Source: Bacteroidota bacterium
Lineage (GTDB): Bacteria; Bacteroidota; Bacteroidia; Cytophagales; Cyclobacteriaceae
NCBI GenBank assembly: GCA_003242315.1
Contig: QGUY01000209.1
Location: 1-7,013, forward strand
Direction of reading: 5' to 3'
Length of the DNA: 7,013 nucleotides
Shown here: positions 1 through 6,999 of the stretch, piece after piece
Numbering within the stretch: the first letter of the stretch is position 1
Layout: every line of letters begins with the position of its first letter
Position numbers and translations under genes: made by a program
The notes under the pieces: model-generated
Databases searched by the model: none
Told to the model about the DNA's origin: nothing
The model's input: only the letters and a program-made list of their open reading frames with translations

Positions 1-616
1 CGGGAGCAGTTTCCTTTTCACCGCCATCGGAGAAGAAGGAGACGTCCTCTGCAAGAATTTTTTTCAGTTCTTCCTCGTCGCTTCTTTCACAGGCTTTCAG
101 GAAGGCTTCCATAAGGCGCTGCTGTTGATTGTAATCCGCCTGGAAGCGCGACCGCGGGCGTTGGACTTTTTCCCGCGCTCTATGGAGGATTTGCCGGGCG
201 TGATCTTCCGGAAGGTTGCACAGGTCTGCTATCTCACGGTAGGGGTAGTCAAATGCCTCACGAAGTATAAACACTGCCCGCTCGATGGGATTAAGCTTCT
301 CCAGCAACGCAAGAACTGCGATTGGCAGCAGGTCTTGCGGATGCTTCTCCTGGGACGGCGTCTCACTCACTACCGGTACGGGCAGCCACGGGCCCTTATA
401 CAGTTCCCTCTCCTTCTTCGCCGCTTCAAGCCGGTCGATCGATTTATTGACCACTATCCGGCTCAAATAAGCCTTGGGGTGTTGAACGTCACGCCGTTTT
501 TCGTACCATCCTTCAAACGCATCCTGTACGATATCTTCCGCCTCCTGGATATCACCCAGGATATTATAAGCGAGCGATATCAGGAGGGGCCGGTGTTGAT
601 GAATGCTTTCGTCCAT
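1..616 (-). CDS. sigJ: ECF RNA polymerase sigma factor, SigJ/ECF41-like (partial, 3' end beyond left edge)
   Basis: Reading the minus strand from the ATG at 616 gives 205 uninterrupted residues up to the window edge. Region 2 lies at about residues 8-65 (SLAYNILGDIQEAEDIVQDAF, then HPKAYLSRIVVNKSIDRL), the part that binds core polymerase and the -10-like element. Region 4 lies at about 97-155 (LLEKLNPIERAVFILREAF, then YPYREIADLCNL and QILHRAREKV), a helix-turn-helix for the -35-like element. The linker has GPWLPVP at 76-81, close to the WLPEP motif of ECF41/SigJ factors. After region 4 the protein continues into a SnoaL-like extension (EAFLKACERSDEEELKKILAEDV, with SDGGEK at about 196-201, like the family's DGGGK motif). 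In that family the extension is known to modulate activity in place of a classical anti-sigma factor. The missing end should be about 80-90 residues of this domain. An in-frame GTG lies two codons upstream of the chosen ATG. The gene is divergent from the thioredoxin-like gene, 133 bp away. The family call is firm; the ECF41 subgroup is slightly less so. Confidence 0.9.
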   Translation of the reverse strand, partial: MDESIHQHRPLLISLAYNILGDIQEAEDIVQDAFEGWYEKRRDVQHPKAYLSRIVVNKSIDRLEAAKKERELYKGPWLPVPVVSETPSQEKHPQDLLPIAVLALLEKLNPIERAVFILREAFDYPYREIADLCNLPEDHARQILHRAREKVQRPRSRFQADYNQQQRLMEAFLKACERSDEEELKKILAEDVSFFSDGGEKETAP

Positions 617-703
617 AGGCACAAGTTATCAATCCAACAATAAAAGGCAATCGTTAGTGCCGATGCGCCATCAGGTGTCGAAAAAAAAGCAAATATCCCC
701 TTC

Positions 704-721
704 TTGCTAAAGTTTGCTAAA
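704..721. repeat. Tandem octamer TTGCTAAA x2, period 10 bp, in divergent intergenic region
   Basis: TTGCTAAA occurs at 704-711 and again at 714-721, so the two copies are ten bases apart, about one helical turn, and lie on the same DNA face. They sit roughly midway between the divergent sigma-factor and thioredoxin-like genes, where a shared operator or activator site would be expected. The second copy runs into TAAATTTA (718-725), which differs at one position from the Bacteroidota -7 consensus TAnnTTTG, but no TTG element lies at the usual distance upstream. The repeat is directly visible; a regulatory role is inference. Confidence 0.4.
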
Positions 722-727
722 TTTATG

Positions 728-748
728 TAACAATCCCTCTCATTGTTA
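728..748. promoter_or_regulatory. Perfect 7-bp inverted repeat (TAACAAT-N7-ATTGTTA) abutting the start of the thioredoxin-like gene
   Basis: TAACAAT at 728-734 and ATTGTTA at 742-748 are exact reverse complements separated by CCCTCTC. The dyad ends one base before the ATG at 750, so it covers the ribosome-binding zone of that gene. As DNA it could be an operator for a dimeric repressor. As RNA it could form a small hairpin over the translation start. The stem has only one G-C pair, so a stable hairpin is less likely than a DNA-binding site. No usual Shine-Dalgarno sequence is present here. The symmetry is certain; its function is inferred. Confidence 0.4.
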
Positions 749-749
749 A

Positions 750-2135
750 ATGAAGCGGTTGATCGCATCCCTCTGTGTCATTAGCTACGTTGCGCAAGCG
801 AATCCAGGGATAACCCTGATAACGGAATGCGATAGTAATGACAATGTGTTCTTCTTTTATGAGGATGCGTTCAATACAGGCATCACCTCCGCTGAGATCA
901 TATTAAGCAATACACCTCGCACGTCCCCCTCCTACTTAACCATCCCAACCTCTGAGCCTTTGTTTATACATTTCGCAAAGGAAACGGAATTCTATCCCGT
1001 GTATGCGGAACCTGGTGACACTATCGTCATTCGCTGCACCTATGACAAGGACCAATGGTTCCATTTCGATGGAACGAAAGGCGAACGAAGTGAACTTCAT
1101 CACGCGGCTCGAAAAGCAATTTGGATTCACATACCCGGATTTCAGCGGTTACCTTTCACCAATCGCTTGAACTTCGATTACTATTACAACCTCATGAATG
1201 AAAAATACGTGGCGCGGAAAGAATACATCGCGCAGCACAGTCATTTCATGCGCCCGGGTTTTACAGAGCTGCTGCTCAATACGAGTTACTACAAATACGC
1301 AAGTGCATTGCTTGCACCATACGCTTCCGTCTCGCCCGAACTAGACCTCAAGAAAATGCCGGACTTTTACGTACAAAGGTTGCTCGACCTTTATAACGAG
1401 TTTATTTCGCGACCGCAGGATCTTGAGAACAAATACTACCGATTTGCGTTGGGATCTTTTGTCAAGTTTCTAAACCGGGACCGGTATGATAACGGCTATT
1501 CGGCCGCCGACTTACTCCACTCATCGTACACGGAATTTAACGGCGACAACAGAGCGTACTTGTTGTACTTCTTCACTCCAGAGGAGGAGAACGAAAGCCT
1601 TATAAGAGCGTATCTCGAAAAACTCAACGGAACACAGACAAGCAAGTATATCGAGGAGTTAAAGCGCCGACTCGATGAGAAACAACAATTCTTCAAGCAG
1701 GAAGGCGTCCTGGCAACCGCTCTCACTGACACCTTGTTCCAAAAAAACACGGTGGCCTCCCTCCTTCGAAACTACTCGGGAAAAGTACTGTACATAGACT
1801 TCTGGGCCAGTTGGTGTGGACCGTGCCTGATGGAAATGCCGAACTCAAAATCGCTACAGGAAAGATTCAAGGGAAAAGATGTAGCATTCGTGTTTATATC
1901 GATTGATGACAATCCGAAGAAATGGACGCAAGCCATAGAAAAACTGCCATTCGATGACGTTTCCGGTGGACACTACCTGCTCAGGGAGGATAGTCCCCTG
2001 GCCACCAGCCTTGCAGTGCCGCCGATTCCCAGGTACGTGCTCATAGACAAACAAGGGAAAGTTATTTCGCTAAATGCGCACCGACCTGGGAATCCAAAGC
2101 TGGCCGAACAATTGGAACGCCTTCTCAACGACTGA
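750..2135 (+). CDS. Exported TlpA/ResA-like thioredoxin-domain protein
   Basis: The product is 461 residues. It begins with a short Sec-type signal peptide (MKRLIASLCVISYVAQA, probable cleavage before NPG). No lipobox precedes the only cysteine in it, so a soluble periplasmic protein is likelier than a lipoprotein. Residues ~20-115 look like the beta-rich N-terminal domain of Bacteroidota TlpA-family proteins (PLFIHFAKETEFYPVYAEPGD). Residues ~120-330 are mostly helical and rich in Tyr, Leu and Glu. The thioredoxin fold starts near 335 (YSGKVLYIDFWASWCGPC) with the redox pair Cys356 and Cys359 in WCGPC. It continues through FVFISIDDNPKKW to the expected cis-proline Pro427 in PPIPRYVLIDKQG. 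The family carries out thiol-disulfide exchange, usually reducing or maturing exported or cytochrome c-type proteins; the partner here is unknown. All key catalytic residues are present. The ATG at 750 is chosen because it gives the signal peptide. It is divergent from the sigma factor, and its stop lies 3 bases from the convergent remnant's stop. Confidence 0.93.
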   Translation: MKRLIASLCVISYVAQANPGITLITECDSNDNVFFFYEDAFNTGITSAEIILSNTPRTSPSYLTIPTSEPLFIHFAKETEFYPVYAEPGDTIVIRCTYDKDQWFHFDGTKGERSELHHAARKAIWIHIPGFQRLPFTNRLNFDYYYNLMNEKYVARKEYIAQHSHFMRPGFTELLLNTSYYKYASALLAPYASVSPELDLKKMPDFYVQRLLDLYNEFISRPQDLENKYYRFALGSFVKFLNRDRYDNGYSAADLLHSSYTEFNGDNRAYLLYFFTPEEENESLIRAYLEKLNGTQTSKYIEELKRRLDEKQQFFKQEGVLATALTDTLFQKNTVASLLRNYSGKVLYIDFWASWCGPCLMEMPNSKSLQERFKGKDVAFVFISIDDNPKKWTQAIEKLPFDDVSGGHYLLREDSPLATSLAVPPIPRYVLIDKQGKVISLNAHRPGNPKLAEQLERLLND

Positions 2136-2138
2136 CTT

Positions 2139-2384
2139 TCACCTTAGTACAATCCTGGTGGTACCTGTTCCCTGCGAACTAACAACCTTCCCATAGTAAA
2201 TCCCCCTTCTGAAACTACCCACATCCAATTGCGTAACCAGGTATTCCTCCAAAGGGCGATACAGTAACACGGTACCGTCCCGTAAATCAATATCAAAACA
2301 AAATCAGTTCGTTAGGCATTTGAATACGTCAATGGTCCTCTTGTTCTCCCTGAAATCTGGTATAGCAATGATAACGGGGGTGAG
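2139..2384 (-). pseudogene. Decayed 3' end of a T9SS-sorted protein (C-terminal sorting domain remnant)
   Basis: The minus strand from 2303 to the TGA at 2141-2139 encodes 54 residues with the form of the last two thirds of a type A T9SS C-terminal sorting domain: DIDLRDGTVLLYRPL, then QLDVGSFRRGIYYGKV (compare the usual 'dls.L..GiYfv.v'), ending GTGTTRIVLR. In intact proteins this domain targets the cargo to the outer-membrane T9SS translocon and is cleaved off. No start codon serves this stretch: a TGA in the same frame (2306-2304) stops it. Beyond that stop the frame reads TIDVFKCLTN, which lines up with the domain's opening 'I.VFPNPLTN' but has lost the Pro-Asn-Pro core; that open part ends at a TAA (2387-2385). 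Further upstream nothing recognisable as a cargo domain remains. A truncated, mutated gene is the simplest reading. The domain identity rests on pattern, not on a database search. Confidence 0.72.
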
Positions 2385-2387
2385 TTA

Positions 2388-2526
2388 CTTTTAGTAGGAT
2401 TTATCATTAACACTGCAAAACCCAATTCAAATTGTAAACAACGACACCACTTCAATAAATAATTTTTAATCTGAGAATACCCAACGGAGTCTATTAACCT
2501 CTCAAAGAGAGACATTGCTTGCGGCT
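2388..2526. other. Non-coding stretch upstream of the Tc toxin gene
   Basis: About 140 bases separate the remnant from the ATG of the TcB-like gene. It is AT-rich, especially 2454-2470, as expected for a promoter region, and contains TAATTTTT at 2460-2467, one base off the Bacteroidota -7 consensus TAnnTTTG. The nearest upstream TTG (2432-2434) is 25 bases away, longer than the usual 19-21, so no promoter is called. AGAGAG at 2505-2510 is a possible weak ribosome-binding purine tract. A minus-strand open frame here (2515-2312, 67 codons) has no recognisable features and is not called. Confidence 0.35.
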
Positions 2527-5500
2527 ATGGAACGCGAATCTTCTGTTAAGACATCCATTCCTCGTCAAGACGAGAGCATAGGAAAAAAATCAGACGACAA
2601 TTTCCTCGTGCAACCGCCAACCATAACACTTCCTAAAGGCGGTGGCGCGATCAAGAGTATCGATGAAAAATTTTCGGTAAATGCGGTCAATGGGACCGCC
2701 ACGGTCAGCATACCCTTGCCGACCGCTGAAGGCCGCGAAGGCGTAGCTCCATCCTTAAGACTCTCTTACAACTCAGGCTCGGGCAATAGCGAGTTTGGTC
2801 TGGGATGGAGCATTCAAATTCCATCCATTTCGCGCAAAACCGACAAAGGGTTGCCACAATACCTGGATGGCCAGGAAAGCGATGTCTTCCAGGTAACCGG
2901 AGCCGAAGATCTTGTGCCGGTATTGGAACGGAACGATGATTCGTGGGAAAATAAGACACCAACACATCCTGCCGAACATGGCGTTCAATACACCGTCACA
3001 TTTTACAGGCCGCGCATAGAAGGTAGCTTCGCGCGTATTGAAAAGTGGGTCAACGAAACGAACGGCGACGTACATTGGCGCGCCATAAGCCGTGATAATA
3101 TCCTATCGGTATATGGCATTGACTCTGAAAGTCGCATCGCCGATCCACAAGACTCTTCCAAAGTATTCAAGTGGCTACTCTCTTATACCTGCGACGATAA
3201 AGGAAACATAACGCGATATATCTACAAACCAGAAGACTTTGCAGGAATAGAAGAGCGGGTATTCGAAAGGAACAAGAAAAATCGCTGCACCAACACGTAC
3301 CTCAAACAAGTACTCTACGGAAACAAGACTGCCTTCTATCGGGGCGATGCGGTGCCGGATGAGTCGGACTTCATGTTCAGGCTGGTATTCGACTACGGTG
3401 AGCACGCTTCCGAAGGCTTAGGCTTTCATACGGATATCGACCACCAGATTCCCGCGGACGTTTACATCCCTAAAAATGCCTGGACATACCGAAAAGACGC
3501 CTTCTCTAATTGCAGAGCCGGATTTGAAATCCGCACGTACAGGCGTTGCCGGCGCATCATGTTGTTCCATTGCTTCGAAGAACTGCGCGCGAACGCCGAG
3601 CCATATCTCGTTAAGTCCATGGAGTTGGTGTTCGATGAGCAACTAATGCTCGAAATTCCCAACGACAGCCTCGATGGCTTCTCCTATCTCGTAAAGATTA
3701 TCCAGAAAGGACACAAGCTGAACAGTAACGGCACCACTTATGACTCCCGTGCGCTTCCGACGTTCGATTTTACCTACCAGCAGCTTGAATGGAACACAGA
3801 AATACATGACGTCACCGCCGCTTCAGCAGGACATGTCCCATCTCCCGCTGAGGGGCCGGCGTACCAGTGGACGGACCTTTACAGCGAGGGCATCCCGGGT
3901 GTGATGATGGAAGCCAATGGTGGTTGGTTTTACAAATTCAATCTGGGTAACGGACAGCTAACACCTCCTCAACTCGTAGCTCCGAAGCCATCCTTTTCAG
4001 GTTTGACCAACGGCATACTCAGCATTCGCGACCTTGCCGGAAACGGCAAGAAGTATGCTGTTGCATTCTCCGGAGGACAGCAGGGATTTTTCGAATTATC
4101 TGACGAAGATGAATGGAAGCCTTTCCGACCCTTTTCCCAATTGCCCGTCATCGACTTCGCCGATCCGAATTTGAAATGGATCGACCTCCAAGGCGACGGC
4201 ATGCCCGACCTCCTGCTCACGGAAGAAGATGCCTTCCTGTGGTTTCCTGCGCGTGGTGAACGAGGCTTTGAAACCGGAGTGTATGCGCCCAAGGCAAAAG
4301 ACGAAGAAAGAGGACCCACCATTGTCTTTGCCGATGCCGTCCAGTCGGTATACCTGGCCGATATGACCGGCGACGGGTTGACCGACATCGTGCGTATCCG
4401 CAATGGCGAGGTATGCTACTGGGCCAACCTGGGCTATGGCAGGTTCAGCGCCAAGGTAACCATGGAGAATGCGCCGTTCTTCGATCATCCCGAAAATTTT
4501 AATCCTGCTTATCTGCGGTTAGCGGACATTGATGGATCGGGTACTACCGACATTATATACCTGGGTCGCAAGGATCTAAGGGTTTGGAATAATCTCAATG
4601 GTAATGCATGGCGCGAGGGCCCTGTCATTGTCAATCCATTTCCCGACATGCACAGAGCGGCCGAAGTATCCGTAACTGACTTTCTGGGAACGGGATGCGC
4701 CTGCATCGTATGGTCTTCTCCCCTGCCCGGCGATTCACCTCGCCCACTAAAGTACATCGACCTTACTCAAGGCAAAAAGCCCCATTTGCTCATTGGCTGG
4801 ACTAACAATCTGGGCAAGCGAACAACAATTCAATACAGGTCGTCCACACAATTCTATCTCGACGATAAGAAAAAAGGAGAACCCTGGGTAACAAAACTGG
4901 CCTTTCCCGTACAAGTTGTATCGCAGGTGGAGGTATGGGACGACATCGCCAGGTCGCGCTTTGTAACCACGTATTCGTATCACCATGGCTGTTATGATCA
5001 TGCGGAAAGAGAGTTCAGAGGCTTTGCAAGAGTTGATCAGCTTGATACCGAAACGTATTCGAATTTTGTTCGAGCCGACAGCGGGAACATAACCGATGAA
5101 TCCCTGCATCAAGCGCCGGTGCTTACGAAGACGTGGTTCCACACCGGTGCCGTTATCGCAAAGGCGGAGATTCTAAAACAGTTTGGTCACGAATATTTCA
5201 ATAACACAGCATTCACAGAACACCATCTCCCGGATGCGTACGTGGAGTTGCCCGCAGGTATCAAAATCGAAGACCTTCCTGCCGGAGAATATGCGGAGTC
5301 GTTCAGAGCGCTCAAGGGAATGATGTTGCGCAAGGAGGTGTATGCACTTGACGGCTCTGATAACGAAACAATACCCTACAGCGTGGTCGAGGAGAACGGA
5401 TACATAAAAATGTTGCAGCCCCGCGGCAAGAATAAATACGCTGTCTTCATTCCCGCCACCAGTGAAACCATAACCTATCACTATGAAAGGGTTCCTTCAG

Positions 5501-6999
5501 ACCCGCGGATCAAGCACGATGTTAACCTCGAAATAGACGAATTCAATAATGTAGTCGTGAACGCCAGCGTGGTCTATCCGCGCATGATCAATAATCCGGA
5601 GTTGCCTGAGGAACTTAAACAGGAAATTCAACAGCTTCCTTCAACAGTAAAGGCCGCGCAAGCTGCACTTCACATACTCGTCAACGAGAACAGCTACACC
5701 AACGACGTCGACACAGATACCGAATACAGAGTGCGATCCAATGCGGCCACACGAGTGTGGGAGCTGACCGGCGCCAAACCCGCAGGCACCTATTTCACGG
5801 CGCAAGACCTGAAGGATTTCGTGAATGCTGCCGAGGAGATAAAGTTTACCGATGTCGCTAACCCCACTAAGGTCCAGAAAAGGATTCTATCACATGAACG
5901 CACACTGTATATTGGCGACGATGCCGTTACACCCCTGGCCTATAAGGAACAACATTCCAAAGGGATTCCGTACGAATCGTATCGGCTCGCCTTTACCAGT
6001 ACTCTCCTCAATTCTCTTTACAGTGGGAAGGTGGATAACGCCCTTCTCACAGCGGGACAGTACAGACTCAGTGCCAGTTTGAAGCCATTGTTTCCGGCCT
6101 CCGATCCGGATGATGAATGGTGGATACCATCGGGAACAACGGGGTATCCCGCTAACCCGGAAAGCCATTTCTTTCTGCCTGATCGCTTCATCAACCCTTA
6201 CGGAAAGACGACTACAGCTGGCCTCGAAACTAAGTATCATCTGTACGTTCCCGTGCTGCAGGATCCCATCGGGAATCAGACCAGTGTGATAGCGTATGAT
6301 TTTCGAGTGCTAAAACCTACCGCCATAAAGGACGCGAACGACAATATCAGCGAAGTACGCTTCGACATATTAGGTCTCGTGGTAGGTACAGCGCAAAAGG
6401 GAAAAGGAAATGAAGCGGATGATTTTGATGGCTTTGTGGAAGACCCTGATGAAGCCACTATTAACAATTTTTTCAACGATCCACACGCGCATGGAGCAGC
6501 ATTGCTGCAACACGCTACGGGAAGGATCGTCTACGACATTCACCATCTGCCGACCAGTGCTGCTACCATACTTCGTGAACGCCACTTTCAGGATGTGACC
6601 AACAACGGCGGTCCCGACAGACTGCAATACAGTTTTGAATACTCCAACGGGATGGGTAAGGTACTCATGAAAAAAACCGAGACTACGCCCGGCAATGCCC
6701 GCTTCATCGATGATGCAGGGCAATTGCAATCCATTGATACGACACCCAACCCGCGATGGATAGGGAACGGTCGCACCATTCTGAACAACAAAGGAAAACC
6801 TGTAAAAGAATATCAACCCTATTTCAGCACAACACACCGGTTTGAAGATGATAGCCGACTGGTGGAGGTTGGTCCCACGAATATTCTGTTTTACGACGCT
6901 TTGGGCAGACTTATACGCACAGAACAACCCATTGAAAAATTCTCAAAGAAGATCAAGGTGGATGGAAACAAGAAAGGTAAGATTTTAATGAAACCATAA
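2527..6999 (+). CDS. TcB-type insecticidal toxin complex subunit (SpvB/TcaC/TcdB family)
   Basis: This 1490-residue protein matches the B component of Tc toxins (TcaC/TcdB, about 1480 residues). In that family B joins C to form a hollow Rhs-type cocoon holding the toxic C-terminus of C, and a beta-propeller in B docks on the TcA translocation pore. After a charged, probably disordered start, the SpvB domain begins with LPKGGGAIKSIDEKF (35-49) and has LRLSYNSGSGNSEFGLGWSI (77-96). Propeller (FG-GAP/midN) blades carry calcium-loop-like motifs: DLAGNG (~500), DLQGDGMPD (~552), DMTGDGLTD (~612), DIDGSGTTD (~667) and DFLGTG (~716). The midC-like part spans about 763-843 (GKRTTIQYRSSTQF, YSYHHGCYDHAEREFRGFARV). 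Later come YDFRVLKPTAIKDANDN and a YD/Rhs repeat, LFYDALGRLIRTEQP (~1453). There is no SpvB-type ADP-ribosyltransferase domain and no signal peptide. An in-frame TTG at 2515 would add four residues; ATG is preferred. The last ~10 residues are probably out of frame (see the following entry). No TcA or TcC gene lies in the window. Confidence 0.92.
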   Translation: MERESSVKTSIPRQDESIGKKSDDNFLVQPPTITLPKGGGAIKSIDEKFSVNAVNGTATVSIPLPTAEGREGVAPSLRLSYNSGSGNSEFGLGWSIQIPSISRKTDKGLPQYLDGQESDVFQVTGAEDLVPVLERNDDSWENKTPTHPAEHGVQYTVTFYRPRIEGSFARIEKWVNETNGDVHWRAISRDNILSVYGIDSESRIADPQDSSKVFKWLLSYTCDDKGNITRYIYKPEDFAGIEERVFERNKKNRCTNTYLKQVLYGNKTAFYRGDAVPDESDFMFRLVFDYGEHASEGLGFHTDIDHQIPADVYIPKNAWTYRKDAFSNCRAGFEIRTYRRCRRIMLFHCFEELRANAEPYLVKSMELVFDEQLMLEIPNDSLDGFSYLVKIIQKGHKLNSNGTTYDSRALPTFDFTYQQLEWNTEIHDVTAASAGHVPSPAEGPAYQWTDLYSEGIPGVMMEANGGWFYKFNLGNGQLTPPQLVAPKPSFSGLTNGILSIRDLAGNGKKYAVAFSGGQQGFFELSDEDEWKPFRPFSQLPVIDFADPNLKWIDLQGDGMPDLLLTEEDAFLWFPARGERGFETGVYAPKAKDEERGPTIVFADAVQSVYLADMTGDGLTDIVRIRNGEVCYWANLGYGRFSAKVTMENAPFFDHPENFNPAYLRLADIDGSGTTDIIYLGRKDLRVWNNLNGNAWREGPVIVNPFPDMHRAAEVSVTDFLGTGCACIVWSSPLPGDSPRPLKYIDLTQGKKPHLLIGWTNNLGKRTTIQYRSSTQFYLDDKKKGEPWVTKLAFPVQVVSQVEVWDDIARSRFVTTYSYHHGCYDHAEREFRGFARVDQLDTETYSNFVRADSGNITDESLHQAPVLTKTWFHTGAVIAKAEILKQFGHEYFNNTAFTEHHLPDAYVELPAGIKIEDLPAGEYAESFRALKGMMLRKEVYALDGSDNETIPYSVVEENGYIKMLQPRGKNKYAVFIPATSETITYHYERVPSDPRIKHDVNLEIDEFNNVVVNASVVYPRMINNPELPEELKQEIQQLPSTVKAAQAALHILVNENSYTNDVDTDTEYRVRSNAATRVWELTGAKPAGTYFTAQDLKDFVNAAEEIKFTDVANPTKVQKRILSHERTLYIGDDAVTPLAYKEQHSKGIPYESYRLAFTSTLLNSLYSGKVDNALLTAGQYRLSASLKPLFPASDPDDEWWIPSGTTGYPANPESHFFLPDRFINPYGKTTTAGLETKYHLYVPVLQDPIGNQTSVIAYDFRVLKPTAIKDANDNISEVRFDILGLVVGTAQKGKGNEADDFDGFVEDPDEATINNFFNDPHAHGAALLQHATGRIVYDIHHLPTSAATILRERHFQDVTNNGGPDRLQYSFEYSNGMGKVLMKKTETTPGNARFIDDAGQLQSIDTTPNPRWIGNGRTILNNKGKPVKEYQPYFSTTHRFEDDSRLVEVGPTNILFYDALGRLIRTEQPIEKFSKKIKVDGNKKGKILMKP

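Noticed and set aside
125..643. 172-codon plus-strand open frame
   Set aside because: It is antisense to the ECF sigma factor, whose protein shows clear region 2 and region 4 motifs. The plus-strand translation has no recognisable domain.
622..650. Possible Bacteroidota-type promoter for the sigma gene on the minus strand: TTG (650-648), 19-base spacer, TAACTTG (628-622)
   Set aside because: The spacing is right, but the -7 element matches TAnnTTTG only partly and lies 5 bases from the ATG, which would require a leaderless transcript. Too weak to call.
681..688. Run of eight A between the divergent genes as a possible terminator tract
   Set aside because: No GC-rich stem adjoins it on either strand, and both flanking genes start rather than end here.
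2269..2278. Perfect 10-bp palindrome ACGGTACCGT
   Set aside because: It falls within the sorting-domain remnant coding pattern (Asp-Gly-Thr-Val codons) and has no loop or T-tract. Probably incidental.
2423..2434. Inverted repeat CAATT-CA-AATTG
   Set aside because: Five-base arms in AT-rich DNA with a two-base spacer are expected by chance, with no terminator tract following.
2312..2515. 67-codon minus-strand open frame between the remnant and the toxin gene
   Set aside because: No domain, signal peptide or compositional support. Its TYSNA end is in a different frame from the sorting-domain remnant, so it is likely chance.
3969..4488. Two overlapping minus-strand open frames of 130-144 codons inside the toxin gene
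   Set aside because: They lie opposite the propeller repeats, where codon bias opens antisense frames. The plus-strand protein has strong family motifs throughout.
2527..6999. SpvB-like ADP-ribosyltransferase toxin
   Set aside because: Only the N-terminal SpvB domain is shared. The rest follows the TcaC/TcdB plan, and no ART catalytic motifs follow.
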